A DNA stretch of 42,440 nt from Flavobacteriia bacterium (lineage in GTDB: Bacteria > Bacteroidota > Bacteroidia > Flavobacteriales_D > Crocinitomicaceae). The stretch is taken from positions 1 to 42,440 of the forward strand of contig JACOTM010000096.1 in the NCBI GenBank assembly GCA_016178305.1, read 5' to 3'. The notes under the pieces are model-generated. The model ran no database searches. It was not told the DNA's origin and worked only from the letters and a program-made list of their open reading frames with translations. This document shows, in pieces, positions 34,909 through 42,440 of the stretch. Position 1 is the stretch's first letter. Each line of letters starts with the position of its first letter. Made by a program: the position numbers and the translations under genes.

Positions 34909-36066
34909 TTACTCCAACCAACTAGTTGCATACCCTTTATCTTCCAAATCAACTGCTGCTTGAGTCACTTTTAAAGGTCTGAAAGTATCGACCATTACAG
35001 CCAATTCCAACGTTTCTTTTTGACCGATGCTTCTTTCCATAGCTCCTGGATGTGGTCCGTGTGGAACTCCGCCTGGATGCAATGAAATATATCCTTTTTC
35101 AACATGATTTCTACTCATAAAATCACCATCTACGTAATACAAGACTTCATCTGAATCAATATTACTATGGTTATACGGAGCAGGAATTGATTTTGGATGA
35201 TAGTCATACAAACGAGGACAGAATGAACAAATCACATAATTATGTGCCTCAAAAGTTTGGTGTACTGGAGGTGGTTGATGAACTCTACCTGTTATTGGTT
35301 CAAAGTCATGAATACTGAATGCATAAGGGAAATTATATCCATCCCAACCAACTAAATCAAAGGGATGAGTCGCATAAACTACCTCATGCAAAACGTTTTC
35401 TTTTTTGATTTTGATTAAAAAATCTCCTTTTTCATCGTATGTTTCCAATTCACTAGGACCTCTTAAATCTCTTTCACAGAAAGGAGAATGTTCTAATAAT
35501 TGACCAAAATCATTTCTATATCTTTTAGGGGTCACTACTGGACTAAAAGATTCCACTATAAATAAACGATTATCTTCTGTATCAAAATCGATTTGATAAA
35601 TTATTCCTCGAGGAATAACTAAATAATCACCGTATGAAAAATCAATATTACCGACAAAAGTTCTTAATTTTCCTGAACCTTTATGAATAAAAATCACTTC
35701 ATCTGCATCTGCATTTTTATAGAAATAATCTCTTAATGATTTTTTTGGTGCAGCACAAACAATGTTTAAGTCATTGTTAAATAACATGATTGTTCTACTA
35801 TCTAAAAAATCGTCTTTCGCAGGAACATTAAAACCTTTAATCATTCTTGACGAAATATTTTTATCTACCGCTGCTTTTGGAGTTAAATCAATGGGTTTTG
35901 AAACAGATTTTACTTGTGTTGGTCGATGTGTATGGTACAACAATGAAGCGAAACCATGAAACCCTTCAGTTCCAAATAATTGTTCGTAATAAATCCCCCC
36001 ATTTTCTTTTTCGAAAACAGTGTGTCTTTTGTGAGGTATTTTACCTAACTTATAATAAAAAGGCAT
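34909..36066 (-). CDS. hmgA: Homogentisate 1,2-dioxygenase
   Basis: An Fe(II) ring-cleaving dioxygenase converting homogentisate to maleylacetoacetate (385 aa). The cupin iron and substrate residues are in GRVHQPPPVHQTFEAHNYV, YNHSNIDSDEVLYYVDGDF and HPGGVPHGPHPGAME. The N-terminus MPFYYKLGKIPHKRHTVF matches the bacterial/archaeal-type enzyme of Bacteroidota, which is shorter than the human form. It precedes hppD with a 117-nt spacer. Genes for maleylacetoacetate isomerase and fumarylacetoacetase are not in the window. Confidence 0.93.
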   Translation of the reverse strand: MPFYYKLGKIPHKRHTVFEKENGGIYYEQLFGTEGFHGFASLLYHTHRPTQVKSVSKPIDLTPKAAVDKNISSRMIKGFNVPAKDDFLDSRTIMLFNNDLNIVCAAPKKSLRDYFYKNADADEVIFIHKGSGKLRTFVGNIDFSYGDYLVIPRGIIYQIDFDTEDNRLFIVESFSPVVTPKRYRNDFGQLLEHSPFCERDLRGPSELETYDEKGDFLIKIKKENVLHEVVYATHPFDLVGWDGYNFPYAFSIHDFEPITGRVHQPPPVHQTFEAHNYVICSFCPRLYDYHPKSIPAPYNHSNIDSDEVLYYVDGDFMSRNHVEKGYISLHPGGVPHGPHPGAMERSIGQKETLELAVMVDTFRPLKVTQAAVDLEDKGYATSWLE

Positions 36067-36190
36067 ATAATATTTATGTGTTTTATGAATAATAAATTAA
36101 CGATCTCCAAGCAAATTCACTCAGGATTTCTTTTAATCATATATTTCAATAAAAGAGTTAATTCTAACCACATAATTGTTCGACTTCAAA

Positions 36191-36198
36191 CAAAGATA
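36191..36198 (-). promoter_or_regulatory. Possible promoter -7 element of hmgA
   Basis: TATCTTTG on the minus strand matches TAnnTTTG. It would give a leader of about 118 nt. No TTG lies 20 nt upstream. Confidence 0.4.
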
Positions 36199-36314
36199 TT
36201 AAAAGGATTTATATTTTTCTAATTAATATCATTAAAAATCATGACGAATATCCAATATGTTTAACACTTATTTATTTTTTTAATAAAAAGTAGATTTAAT
36301 TAATTGTCTTGTTG

Positions 36315-36322
36315 TAGATTTG
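36315..36322 (+). promoter_or_regulatory. Promoter -7 element of tdh
   Basis: TAGATTTG, an exact TAnnTTTG match, with a predicted transcript start near 36329, about 22 nt before the ATG. The -33 region is weak. Confidence 0.55.
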
Positions 36323-36350
36323 TAAATTAAATTTAGAATTGTAATTGTAG

Positions 36351-37304
36351 ATGAAAAAAATTCTTGTAATTGGAGCTGGTGGTCAAATTGGGTCCGAATT
36401 GGTAATAGCCTTAAGAAATAAATTCAGTAAAGAGCAAGTAATAGCTTCTGATGTTAAAGAAATTTGCCCTGACATTATTCAAGACGGTCCTTATCAGCAA
36501 TTGGATATATTGAATCGAGAAGCCGTTCGAGAATTTGTCATTTCCAATAACATAACAGATGTTTATCTTTTGGCGGCATTATTATCTGCTACAGCTGAAA
36601 AACATCCCGATTTTGCTTGGAAATTAAATATGGAAGGCTTATTTACAATTTTAGATTTAGCGAAAGAAGGACATTTAAAACAAATTTTTTGGCCAAGTTC
36701 AATTGCAGTTTTTGGTCCAACAACACCAAACGTAAATACGCCACAATACACAATCATGGAACCATCAACAGTGTATGGAATTTCAAAGCAAGCTGGTGAA
36801 AGATGGTGTGAATATTACAATAATAAATTCAATGTTGATGTAAGAAGCATCAGGTATCCCGGTTTGATTTCATACACAAGTTTACCTGGTGGAGGAACAA
36901 CAGATTATGCGGTTGATATTTTTTACAAAGCTAAAAGAGACGGAAAATTTGATTGTTTTTTATCGGAAAACACAGAATTACCTATGATGTACATGGCAGA
37001 CGCTATACGAGCAACCATTGAATTAATGGAAGCGCCTAGCGAAAATATTACAATCAGATCTGCTTACAATTTGTCAGGATGTAGCTTTACTCCTAAAGGA
37101 TTAGCTGCAAAAATAAAAAAGATAATTCCAGCATTTGAAATCACCTACACACCTGATTTTAGACAACAAATAGCTGATAGCTGGCCAAAATCTATTGACG
37201 ATTCATTTGCAAGAAAAGACTGGAATTGGGAGGAGGAATTTACGACAGACAAAATAGTCGAAATAATGTTAAATAATGTTAATCCTGCTTTATTAACTAC
37301 GTAA
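36351..37304 (+). CDS. L-threonine 3-dehydrogenase, SDR/epimerase type
   Basis: A 317-aa NAD-dependent extended-SDR enzyme. The nucleotide-binding GAGGQIGSEL begins at residue 8. The catalytic YxxxK is in STVYGISKQAGERW, and YPGLISY with GGGTTDYAVDIF is the signature that separates SDR-type threonine dehydrogenase from UDP-galactose epimerases. It oxidises threonine to 2-amino-3-ketobutyrate, which is cleaved to glycine and acetyl-CoA. The partner lyase (kbl) is not in the window, though glycine cleavage H protein is. It stands alone. Confidence 0.87.
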   Translation: MKKILVIGAGGQIGSELVIALRNKFSKEQVIASDVKEICPDIIQDGPYQQLDILNREAVREFVISNNITDVYLLAALLSATAEKHPDFAWKLNMEGLFTILDLAKEGHLKQIFWPSSIAVFGPTTPNVNTPQYTIMEPSTVYGISKQAGERWCEYYNNKFNVDVRSIRYPGLISYTSLPGGGTTDYAVDIFYKAKRDGKFDCFLSENTELPMMYMADAIRATIELMEAPSENITIRSAYNLSGCSFTPKGLAAKIKKIIPAFEITYTPDFRQQIADSWPKSIDDSFARKDWNWEEEFTTDKIVEIMLNNVNPALLTT

Positions 37305-37437
37305 TATTTCGCAGAAGAATACATATTATTAAGCGTAGTTTTACAATTGTTTAGCGAAAAAATGTATCTTCGCTTTCGTAAATCAAGAATAGTTTGTACA
37401 TTGTCAGTGTGCTACATTTTATATTATTGACTTTAAG

Positions 37438-38307
37438 ATGATTAAACAGTTTGTTATAAGTTTTTTATTTTTAGGAGTTTTTATTAATTCTTCTGTATAT
37501 GCTGGTATAAACCAAGACGAAAAGAATAATAAAAAAGATTCTCAAGGAAAAAAACAAGGGAAATGGATTTATTTTGGAAAAGATCGACCTGAAGAAGGGT
37601 ATCCTGCGAATGGAAAAATAGAAGAAGGAAATTACAAAGATGATCGTAAAGAAGGTGTTTGGATAAAATACTACAATGATGGAATTACTCCTAAATTAAA
37701 AGGAGAATATGTCAACAATAGACCACAAGGTTCTTATGTTAAAATCTACCCTAACGGTAAAATCAGAGAAGTTGGTACTTTTGAAAAAAATCAATATAAA
37801 GATTCGCTCGTTCGTTTTTATGAAAATGGGATTAAAGAATATGAAGCTAAATTTAATGATTCAGGGAAAGAACAGGGAACAGTAAAATATTATTACGCCA
37901 ACGGTCAACTTGAATTTGAATATTCTTCTCAAAATGGAAAGCCTATCGGAAAAGCAACTCGCTATTATGAAAACGGAGACATTAAAGAAGTAATAACTTA
38001 TGGCGCTGATGGTTCTGTTGAAAAAAGTGAACACAAAGAAATGGTTAATCCAACCGTAAAAGTAGTTGAACCAAATGCTTCTAAAGAAACGGCCCCAAAA
38101 ATTCTCAATCCAATTACAAAAGGAATCAAATTCCAAGCAAATGGCTATAATAAAGTTTTTAATGAGAATGATGAAATCTGGCAAGATGGAACCTTTAAAA
38201 ATGGACAACTTTGGGAAGGAAAAGTTTACGAATATGATAAAGACGGTATCCTATTAAAAGTTAAAGTTTTTAAAGGGGGTGTTTATCACTCAGATGGTCA
38301 ATTATAA
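37438..38307 (+). CDS. Exported MORN/YwqK-like repeat protein
   Basis: A 289-aa protein with a signal peptide (1-22) and several copies of a YwqK/MORN-like repeat of about 23 residues with a core of Y-x-N-G-x-I/L/K-x-E (YPNGKIREVGTFEKNQYKDS, FYENGIKEYEAKF, YYANGQLEFEYSS, YYENGDIKEVITY). Databases often call such proteins YwqK family antitoxins, but no toxin gene is next to it and the repeat alone does not show an antitoxin role. A possible surface or periplasmic role is inferred from the signal peptide. A terminator follows. Confidence 0.8.
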   Translation: MIKQFVISFLFLGVFINSSVYAGINQDEKNNKKDSQGKKQGKWIYFGKDRPEEGYPANGKIEEGNYKDDRKEGVWIKYYNDGITPKLKGEYVNNRPQGSYVKIYPNGKIREVGTFEKNQYKDSLVRFYENGIKEYEAKFNDSGKEQGTVKYYYANGQLEFEYSSQNGKPIGKATRYYENGDIKEVITYGADGSVEKSEHKEMVNPTVKVVEPNASKETAPKILNPITKGIKFQANGYNKVFNENDEIWQDGTFKNGQLWEGKVYEYDKDGILLKVKVFKGGVYHSDGQL

Positions 38308-38325
38308 AATAAATATAACTCTTTT

Positions 38326-38359
38326 AAAAGTCAATGAAAATTATTCATTGACTTTTTTT
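38326..38359 (+). terminator. Terminator of the YwqK-like gene
   Basis: A 13-bp perfect stem AAAAGTCAATGAA (38326-38338) / TTCATTGACTTTT (38344-38356) with a 5-nt loop and a run of T. It ends 18 nt before menA. Confidence 0.88.
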
Positions 38360-38376
38360 ATTTATACATTACAACC

Positions 38377-39276
38377 ATGACAAAAAAACAAGCATGGATA
38401 AAAGCTTTAAGATTACGTACACTTCCATTATCTTTATCAGGGATAATTTTAGGTTCATTTATTGCTTACCATAACGGTTATTGGAATTCATTAATCTTTC
38501 TTTTTGCTTTAACGACAACGATATTATTTCAAATAGTATCAAACTTAGCAAACGATTTGGGTGACACTCTCAAGGGAGCTGACAATAACGAAAGAATTGG
38601 TCCCATGAGAGCAGTACAATCTGGATTAATCACCCCTAAAGAAATGAAAAATGCAGTCATATTAACCTCTTTTCTAAGTTTAATTTCTGCATTATCCTTA
38701 ATTTATTTCGGTACTAAAAATCTATCCCAAGAAGTTTTATGGTTCTATATCCTACTCGCTGGATTAAGTGTTTTAGCGGCAATAACTTATACAGTTGGTA
38801 AAAAAGCTTATGGATACAACGGTTTTGGCGATATATTTGTTTTTATTTTCTTTGGCTTAGTAAGTGTTTTAGGCGTTTATACCTTATACTCAAAAACATT
38901 TGAATGGATAAACTTACTACCCGCAACAGCAATTGGATTATTTAGCACAGCTGTTTTAAATTTAAACAATATGCGAGATCAGGTTAACGATCAAAAAGTT
39001 GGTAAAAAAACCTTAGTAGTTCAAATAGGACCTCGGAATGCCAAATTATACCACTCCTATTTAATATTAGGTGGTATCATCAGTTTTCTTCTATTTAATA
39101 TTTTAACAACTAATTACAAAGGAATAATCGGACTATTTCCTTCCATTATCATGTTCATTCATTTGCAAAAAGTAATGATTACTACCAATCCTGCCGATTT
39201 CGACCCTGAATTAAAAAAAATAGCTCTTTCCACTTTTGCTATTTCGGTATTAACAAGTATATTTATTAATATGTAG
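38377..39276 (+). CDS. menA: 1,4-dihydroxy-2-naphthoate polyprenyltransferase
   Basis: A membrane UbiA-family prenyltransferase (299 aa) that attaches the isoprenoid chain to 1,4-dihydroxy-2-naphthoate in menaquinone synthesis. The first Asp-rich motif is NLANDLGDTLKGADN and the second is NNMRDQVNDQKVGKKT, which bind the Mg2+-diphosphate. About eight to nine TM segments are visible. The start ATG follows the upstream terminator by 17 nt. The menC ATG begins 1 nt after the stop, so the two are one transcript. Confidence 0.92.
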   Translation: MTKKQAWIKALRLRTLPLSLSGIILGSFIAYHNGYWNSLIFLFALTTTILFQIVSNLANDLGDTLKGADNNERIGPMRAVQSGLITPKEMKNAVILTSFLSLISALSLIYFGTKNLSQEVLWFYILLAGLSVLAAITYTVGKKAYGYNGFGDIFVFIFFGLVSVLGVYTLYSKTFEWINLLPATAIGLFSTAVLNLNNMRDQVNDQKVGKKTLVVQIGPRNAKLYHSYLILGGIISFLLFNILTTNYKGIIGLFPSIIMFIHLQKVMITTNPADFDPELKKIALSTFAISVLTSIFINM

Positions 39277-39277
39277 A

Positions 39278-40297
39278 ATGCTTGCACGCTTTAAAAAACA
39301 CACTTTATTTTTCAAAAAACCAAGTGGAACTAGCCGAGGGATTTTGAAAGAAAAACATTCTTGGTTCATTGAGATTTACGAAGAAAATTCACCTGAAACA
39401 ATAGGAACCGGTGAATGCAGTGTCATTCCCAATTTATCTCCTGACTTTATTGATTTTAGTACTTATGAAGAAAAGCTAAATGAGGTCTGTAATCATATTA
39501 ACATATATATTGAAAATCTTTCATTGCTAAACGCATTCCCTTCCATTCTATTTGGATTAGAAACAGCTTTACGCGATTTAAAAAATGGCGGTCGTAAAAT
39601 AATTTTCAAAAATTCTTTTTCACAAGATCAAGCAAAAATACCTATTAATGGATTAATTTGGATGGGGGATCCGATATTCATGCAAGAGCAAATTGAACAA
39701 AAATTACGCGAAGGATTTACATGTTTAAAAATGAAAATCGGTGCTATTGATTTCGATTCTGAAATGAAAATATTAGAAAATATTAGACTAAAATTTAATA
39801 GCAATGAAATTATACTTCGCGTTGATGCCAATGGAGCATTTTCACCAAATGAAGCTGAAGAAAAATTAACAATACTTTCTCAATATGACATCCATTCCAT
39901 CGAACAACCTATAAAACAAGGGCAAACAAGCAAGATGAAAAAATTATGCTTGCTAAATATTGTACCTATTGCTTTAGATGAAGAATTAATAGGAATAATT
40001 AATCCTCAAGATAAATACAATCTATTACAGTATATTTCACCACAATTCATTATTCTTAAACCAAGTTTACATGGCGGTTTCATTGGATGTCAAGAATGGA
40101 TCGAAATTGCGAATAAATTATCTATACCTTGGTGGATAACATCTGCTTTAGAATCTAACGTCGGATTAAATGCAATTGCTCAGTTTGCAGGTGAATATAA
40201 TAATTCCCTTCCTCAAGGGTTAGGAACGGGTGGTTTATACTCCAATAATTTTGATTCTAACTTAACAATTAAGCAAGGAAATATATTTCTTCGATAA
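39278..40297 (+). CDS. menC: o-Succinylbenzoate synthase
   Basis: An enolase-superfamily enzyme (339 aa) dehydrating SHCHC to o-succinylbenzoate in menaquinone synthesis. The catalytic lysine is in CLKMKIGAIDFD. Metal-binding carboxylates are D in LRVDANGAF, E in HSIEQPI and D/E in ALDEELIG, and the second lysine is in ILKPSLHGGF. It follows menA with a 1-nt gap. The other men genes are not in this window. Confidence 0.9.
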   Translation: MLARFKKHTLFFKKPSGTSRGILKEKHSWFIEIYEENSPETIGTGECSVIPNLSPDFIDFSTYEEKLNEVCNHINIYIENLSLLNAFPSILFGLETALRDLKNGGRKIIFKNSFSQDQAKIPINGLIWMGDPIFMQEQIEQKLREGFTCLKMKIGAIDFDSEMKILENIRLKFNSNEIILRVDANGAFSPNEAEEKLTILSQYDIHSIEQPIKQGQTSKMKKLCLLNIVPIALDEELIGIINPQDKYNLLQYISPQFIILKPSLHGGFIGCQEWIEIANKLSIPWWITSALESNVGLNAIAQFAGEYNNSLPQGLGTGGLYSNNFDSNLTIKQGNIFLR

Positions 40298-40382
40298 AGT
40301 GTGTTTTGTTAATTCTACTTACTGTTAAAAAACAGACGTTTATTTACAATATTGTTTTTTTTCTCATGTTTTGATAAAAAAA

Positions 40383-40415
40383 TTTGCTAAATCGTTTTTG
40401 TTTTTGTTAGATTTG
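40383..40415 (+). promoter_or_regulatory. Promoter of the large surface-protein gene
   Basis: TAGATTTG (40408-40415) lies 21 nt after TTTG (40383-40386). The predicted start near 40421 gives a leader of about 37 nt. Confidence 0.7.
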
Positions 40416-40457
40416 CTTAACTGATTGAAAACTATAATTCTACAAAAACTATAGACT

Positions 40458-42440
40458 ATGAAAACTTGCTACGATTTGAAATTTCAAATTTTGAAATTGA
40501 TATTGTTTATAACACTATTTGTTCAAAGTAGTTACAATCTTAAAGCACAAAGTCCTGGTGGAGTTTCTACAGGATTAAAATTATGGCTAAAAGCAAATAC
40601 TGGAACTACCAATGCAGGTGCTAATTTAACTTCATGGACCGATCAAAGTCCTGCTCCATTAGGAATAACTTTAAATGGAAGTCCTGATTTAATTCCTACA
40701 GGGTTTAATTTCAATCCGTATATCGATTTTACTTTAAGTGGTGGTAATGGTGGAGACTTTTTACGAATTCCTTCACAAAATTTACGTTCTTTCTTTTGGG
40801 TTTCAAAACTAAATGATTTAAGCAGAAAATCAACTCATTTAGCAACGTATGACGGTGTCACATTATCACTTCCTTGTTCAGCTTGTCCTTTACATGGTGG
40901 GGAGAATGGTACCGCATTTGCTGAATATTTAGAATCAGGATATGGTAGTGGAGGATTTCAAGCAGCAGGTGTTTGGCGTAGAAATGGAACGGCAACAGGT
41001 ATTTCTTTCAATTCTCCGCATACTGGAAAATATGATATTGTAACAGCATTAGGAAACAATACTGTTCCTACAAATGTTCTTATGGGAGGACAAAACAGTA
41101 ATTTACCTTCGTTTGATGGTCGGCCTAGAGATTGGTTTGGTCCAGTCGGTGAAATTATTTCATATAGTGGTGCTATTTCCGTTTCAGATGCAAACAAAAT
41201 AGAAAGCTATTTAGCCATAAAATATGGAATAACCTTAGGAGGAAATGGTTCAACTACTTTAGCATACACTTCTCCAAACGGAACTACAATATGGAATTTA
41301 AATACTGGTTATCATTACGAAGTAGCTGGAATTGGTGCTGACATGGTTTCTGAAGCTTTAAATCAACCTAAATCACATTCAATCAATAGTCCCAGTGATA
41401 TTATTACAATGGCAAATAGTAATTTTACAACACCCGCTGCATTAGCTGATGGTCAGTACTTAGTTTGGGGACACAATAATGCTTCTTTAACTTATACTTG
41501 CCAAAATTTCAATCATGCAGCAACAACTATTTCTGCGATGTGGGACAGAGAATGGAGAACTCAAAAAACAAATTCACCTTCAGGAAATGTTATAATTGAA
41601 ATTGATATGACAACTGTTCAAGGTCCCACAGGATTAGGAACTGCCATCAATGCAGATGTTCGATTACTGTTAGATAACAATAATAATTACTCAGATGCTT
41701 CGTTGGGAGAATTTACGTATTCTCCAACTATTGGCTATTCATCTACAGGTGGAAAAATATATTTTTCAGTTCCTTATTCCGAAATTCAAAGTGGCCAAGG
41801 TTTTTTTAAACTTGCTTTAGCTTCTCCTCTTCCCGTTGCAAATGCAGGATTAGATATTCCTATATGTTCTGGTAGTTCTGGTTCAATAGGAACAAGTAAT
41901 ACTTCAGGTTTTACTTACGCTTGGTCTCCTACTACCGGCTTATCTTCAAGTACAAATTCAAATCCGAATATCACTTTAACAAATTTCACTGGAGCTCCAA
42001 TAGTTTCAACTTATAGTGTAACAACTACTGTTACAGCAACAGGATGTACAGCAACCGACAATGTTGACATTACTATCAATCCAATTGACAATCCTGCTTT
42101 TACAACTTCACCAACTTGTACTGGCGGAACTTGTAATATAACGGGAACAGCTGGGGGAAATTTTACTTTTACAGTACCTCCGACTGACGGTGCGACAATT
42201 AATGCAAGCAATGGAACAGTTAGTAACGGTGTTTCTGGTACAACATATCAAATAACTTATACAACAATAGGAGCTTGTCCTGCAACTTCAAACCAAACGG
42301 TTACAACAACTGCACAAGACAATCCTGCTTTTACTACTTCACCAACTTGTACTGGCGGAACTTGTAATATAACGGGAACAGCTGGGGGAAATTTTACTTT
42401 TACAGTAACTCCGACTGACGGTGCGACAATTAATGCAAGC
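40458..42440 (+). CDS. Large repetitive surface protein, 5' part (runs off the window)
   Basis: An open frame of 661 codons from the ATG at 40458 without a stop before the window end. An N-terminal hydrophobic signal (KLILFITLFVQSSYNLKAQS) is followed by a LamG-like region and a domain with the Bacteroidota marker IESYLAIKYGITLGGN (DUF8202-like). Then come an Ig/PKD-like repeat (PVANAGLDIPICSGSS) and 77-residue repeats starting DNPAFTTSPTCTGGTCNI. The repeat unit is 231 bp (starts at 42087 and 42318) and the two copies differ at 2 of 123 compared bases. A T9SS tail is expected beyond the window but is not seen. Confidence 0.8.
   Translation, partial: MKTCYDLKFQILKLILFITLFVQSSYNLKAQSPGGVSTGLKLWLKANTGTTNAGANLTSWTDQSPAPLGITLNGSPDLIPTGFNFNPYIDFTLSGGNGGDFLRIPSQNLRSFFWVSKLNDLSRKSTHLATYDGVTLSLPCSACPLHGGENGTAFAEYLESGYGSGGFQAAGVWRRNGTATGISFNSPHTGKYDIVTALGNNTVPTNVLMGGQNSNLPSFDGRPRDWFGPVGEIISYSGAISVSDANKIESYLAIKYGITLGGNGSTTLAYTSPNGTTIWNLNTGYHYEVAGIGADMVSEALNQPKSHSINSPSDIITMANSNFTTPAALADGQYLVWGHNNASLTYTCQNFNHAATTISAMWDREWRTQKTNSPSGNVIIEIDMTTVQGPTGLGTAINADVRLLLDNNNNYSDASLGEFTYSPTIGYSSTGGKIYFSVPYSEIQSGQGFFKLALASPLPVANAGLDIPICSGSSGSIGTSNTSGFTYAWSPTTGLSSSTNSNPNITLTNFTGAPIVSTYSVTTTVTATGCTATDNVDITINPIDNPAFTTSPTCTGGTCNITGTAGGNFTFTVPPTDGATINASNGTVSNGVSGTTYQITYTTIGACPATSNQTVTTTAQDNPAFTTSPTCTGGTCNITGTAGGNFTFTVTPTDGATINAS

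Noticed and set aside
36117-36173. 18-codon minus-strand ORF in the hmgA leader, ending RNPE
   Set aside because: It lacks tyrosine or phenylalanine enrichment and no terminator follows, so it is not a leader-peptide attenuator.
37438-38307. Toxin-antitoxin assignment for the YwqK-like gene
   Set aside because: The repeat family name suggests an antitoxin, but the protein has a signal peptide and no toxin gene is adjacent.
1-42440. CRISPR arrays, tRNA and rRNA genes
   Set aside because: No regularly spaced repeat array, cas gene, cloverleaf or rRNA-like stretch was recognised by eye.

Overview
The window looks like the chromosome of a low-GC Bacteroidota, most likely order Flavobacteriales. 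Evidence: secreted proteins with type IX secretion (T9SS) type A C-terminal sorting tails, class II ketol-acid reductoisomerase, TPR-SpoIIE phosphatases, a recF-dciA pair, and repeated exact matches to the Bacteroidota promoter element TAnnTTTG, often with TTTG/TTTTG 20-21 nt upstream. A family-level placement is not possible from this sequence alone. Most of the window is chromosomal housekeeping. A patch of orphan genes (about 24.2-27.0 kb) and a possible IS21-family terminus (about position 90-140) are the only accessory-looking parts.

Layout. 0.1-6.4 kb (minus strand): a TIGR01212-type radical SAM protein, a methyltransferase-like protein, two DEAD-box helicases (a DbpA-like one that appears to lack most of motif VI, and RhlE) and a nidogen-domain T9SS protein. 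6.6-15.0 kb (minus): a complete isoleucine/valine operon ilvE-ilvD-ilvB-ilvH-ilvC-ilvA. It is preceded by a clear promoter and two successive Ile/Val-rich leader peptides, each followed by its own terminator; these leader ORFs are too short to be called by standard gene finding. 15.3-20.4 kb: a YcxB-like membrane protein, a DUF1963-like protein, prfB, gcvH and kup. 20.5-24.2 kb: a TPR/SpoIIE phosphatase, a nitronate-monooxygenase-like flavoprotein and an overlapping DUF4442 gene. 24.2-26.9 kb: three orphan ORFs. 27.0-31.4 kb (minus): recF-dciA, then a small LiaI/LiaF-like membrane module with a LytS-type histidine kinase and a LytTR response regulator. 31.6-33.5 kb: a T9SS protein with repeated Ig-like units. 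33.6-36.1 kb (minus): homogentisate dioxygenase and 4-hydroxyphenylpyruvate dioxygenase (tyrosine catabolism). 36.35-40.3 kb (plus): SDR-type threonine dehydrogenase, a MORN/YwqK-like secreted protein, and menA-menC (menaquinone). From 40.46 kb to the end: the 5' part of a large repetitive surface protein that runs off the window inside near-identical 231-bp repeats.

How the genes work together. The ilv genes take threonine (IlvA) and pyruvate to isoleucine and valine, and the leaders would sense charged tRNA-Ile/Val. HmgA and HppD catalyse consecutive steps of tyrosine breakdown. The LiaF-like, kinase and regulator genes form an envelope-stress-like signalling unit, with an inverted repeat upstream that resembles LytTR binding half-sites.

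The most notable observations are the tandem ilv attenuators, the probable in-frame deletion across motif VI of the DbpA-like helicase, long hairpins in three ilv operon spacers, the candidate LytTR operator, and a four-codon upstream ORF plus perfect hairpin before the TTG start of the SpoIIE phosphatase.
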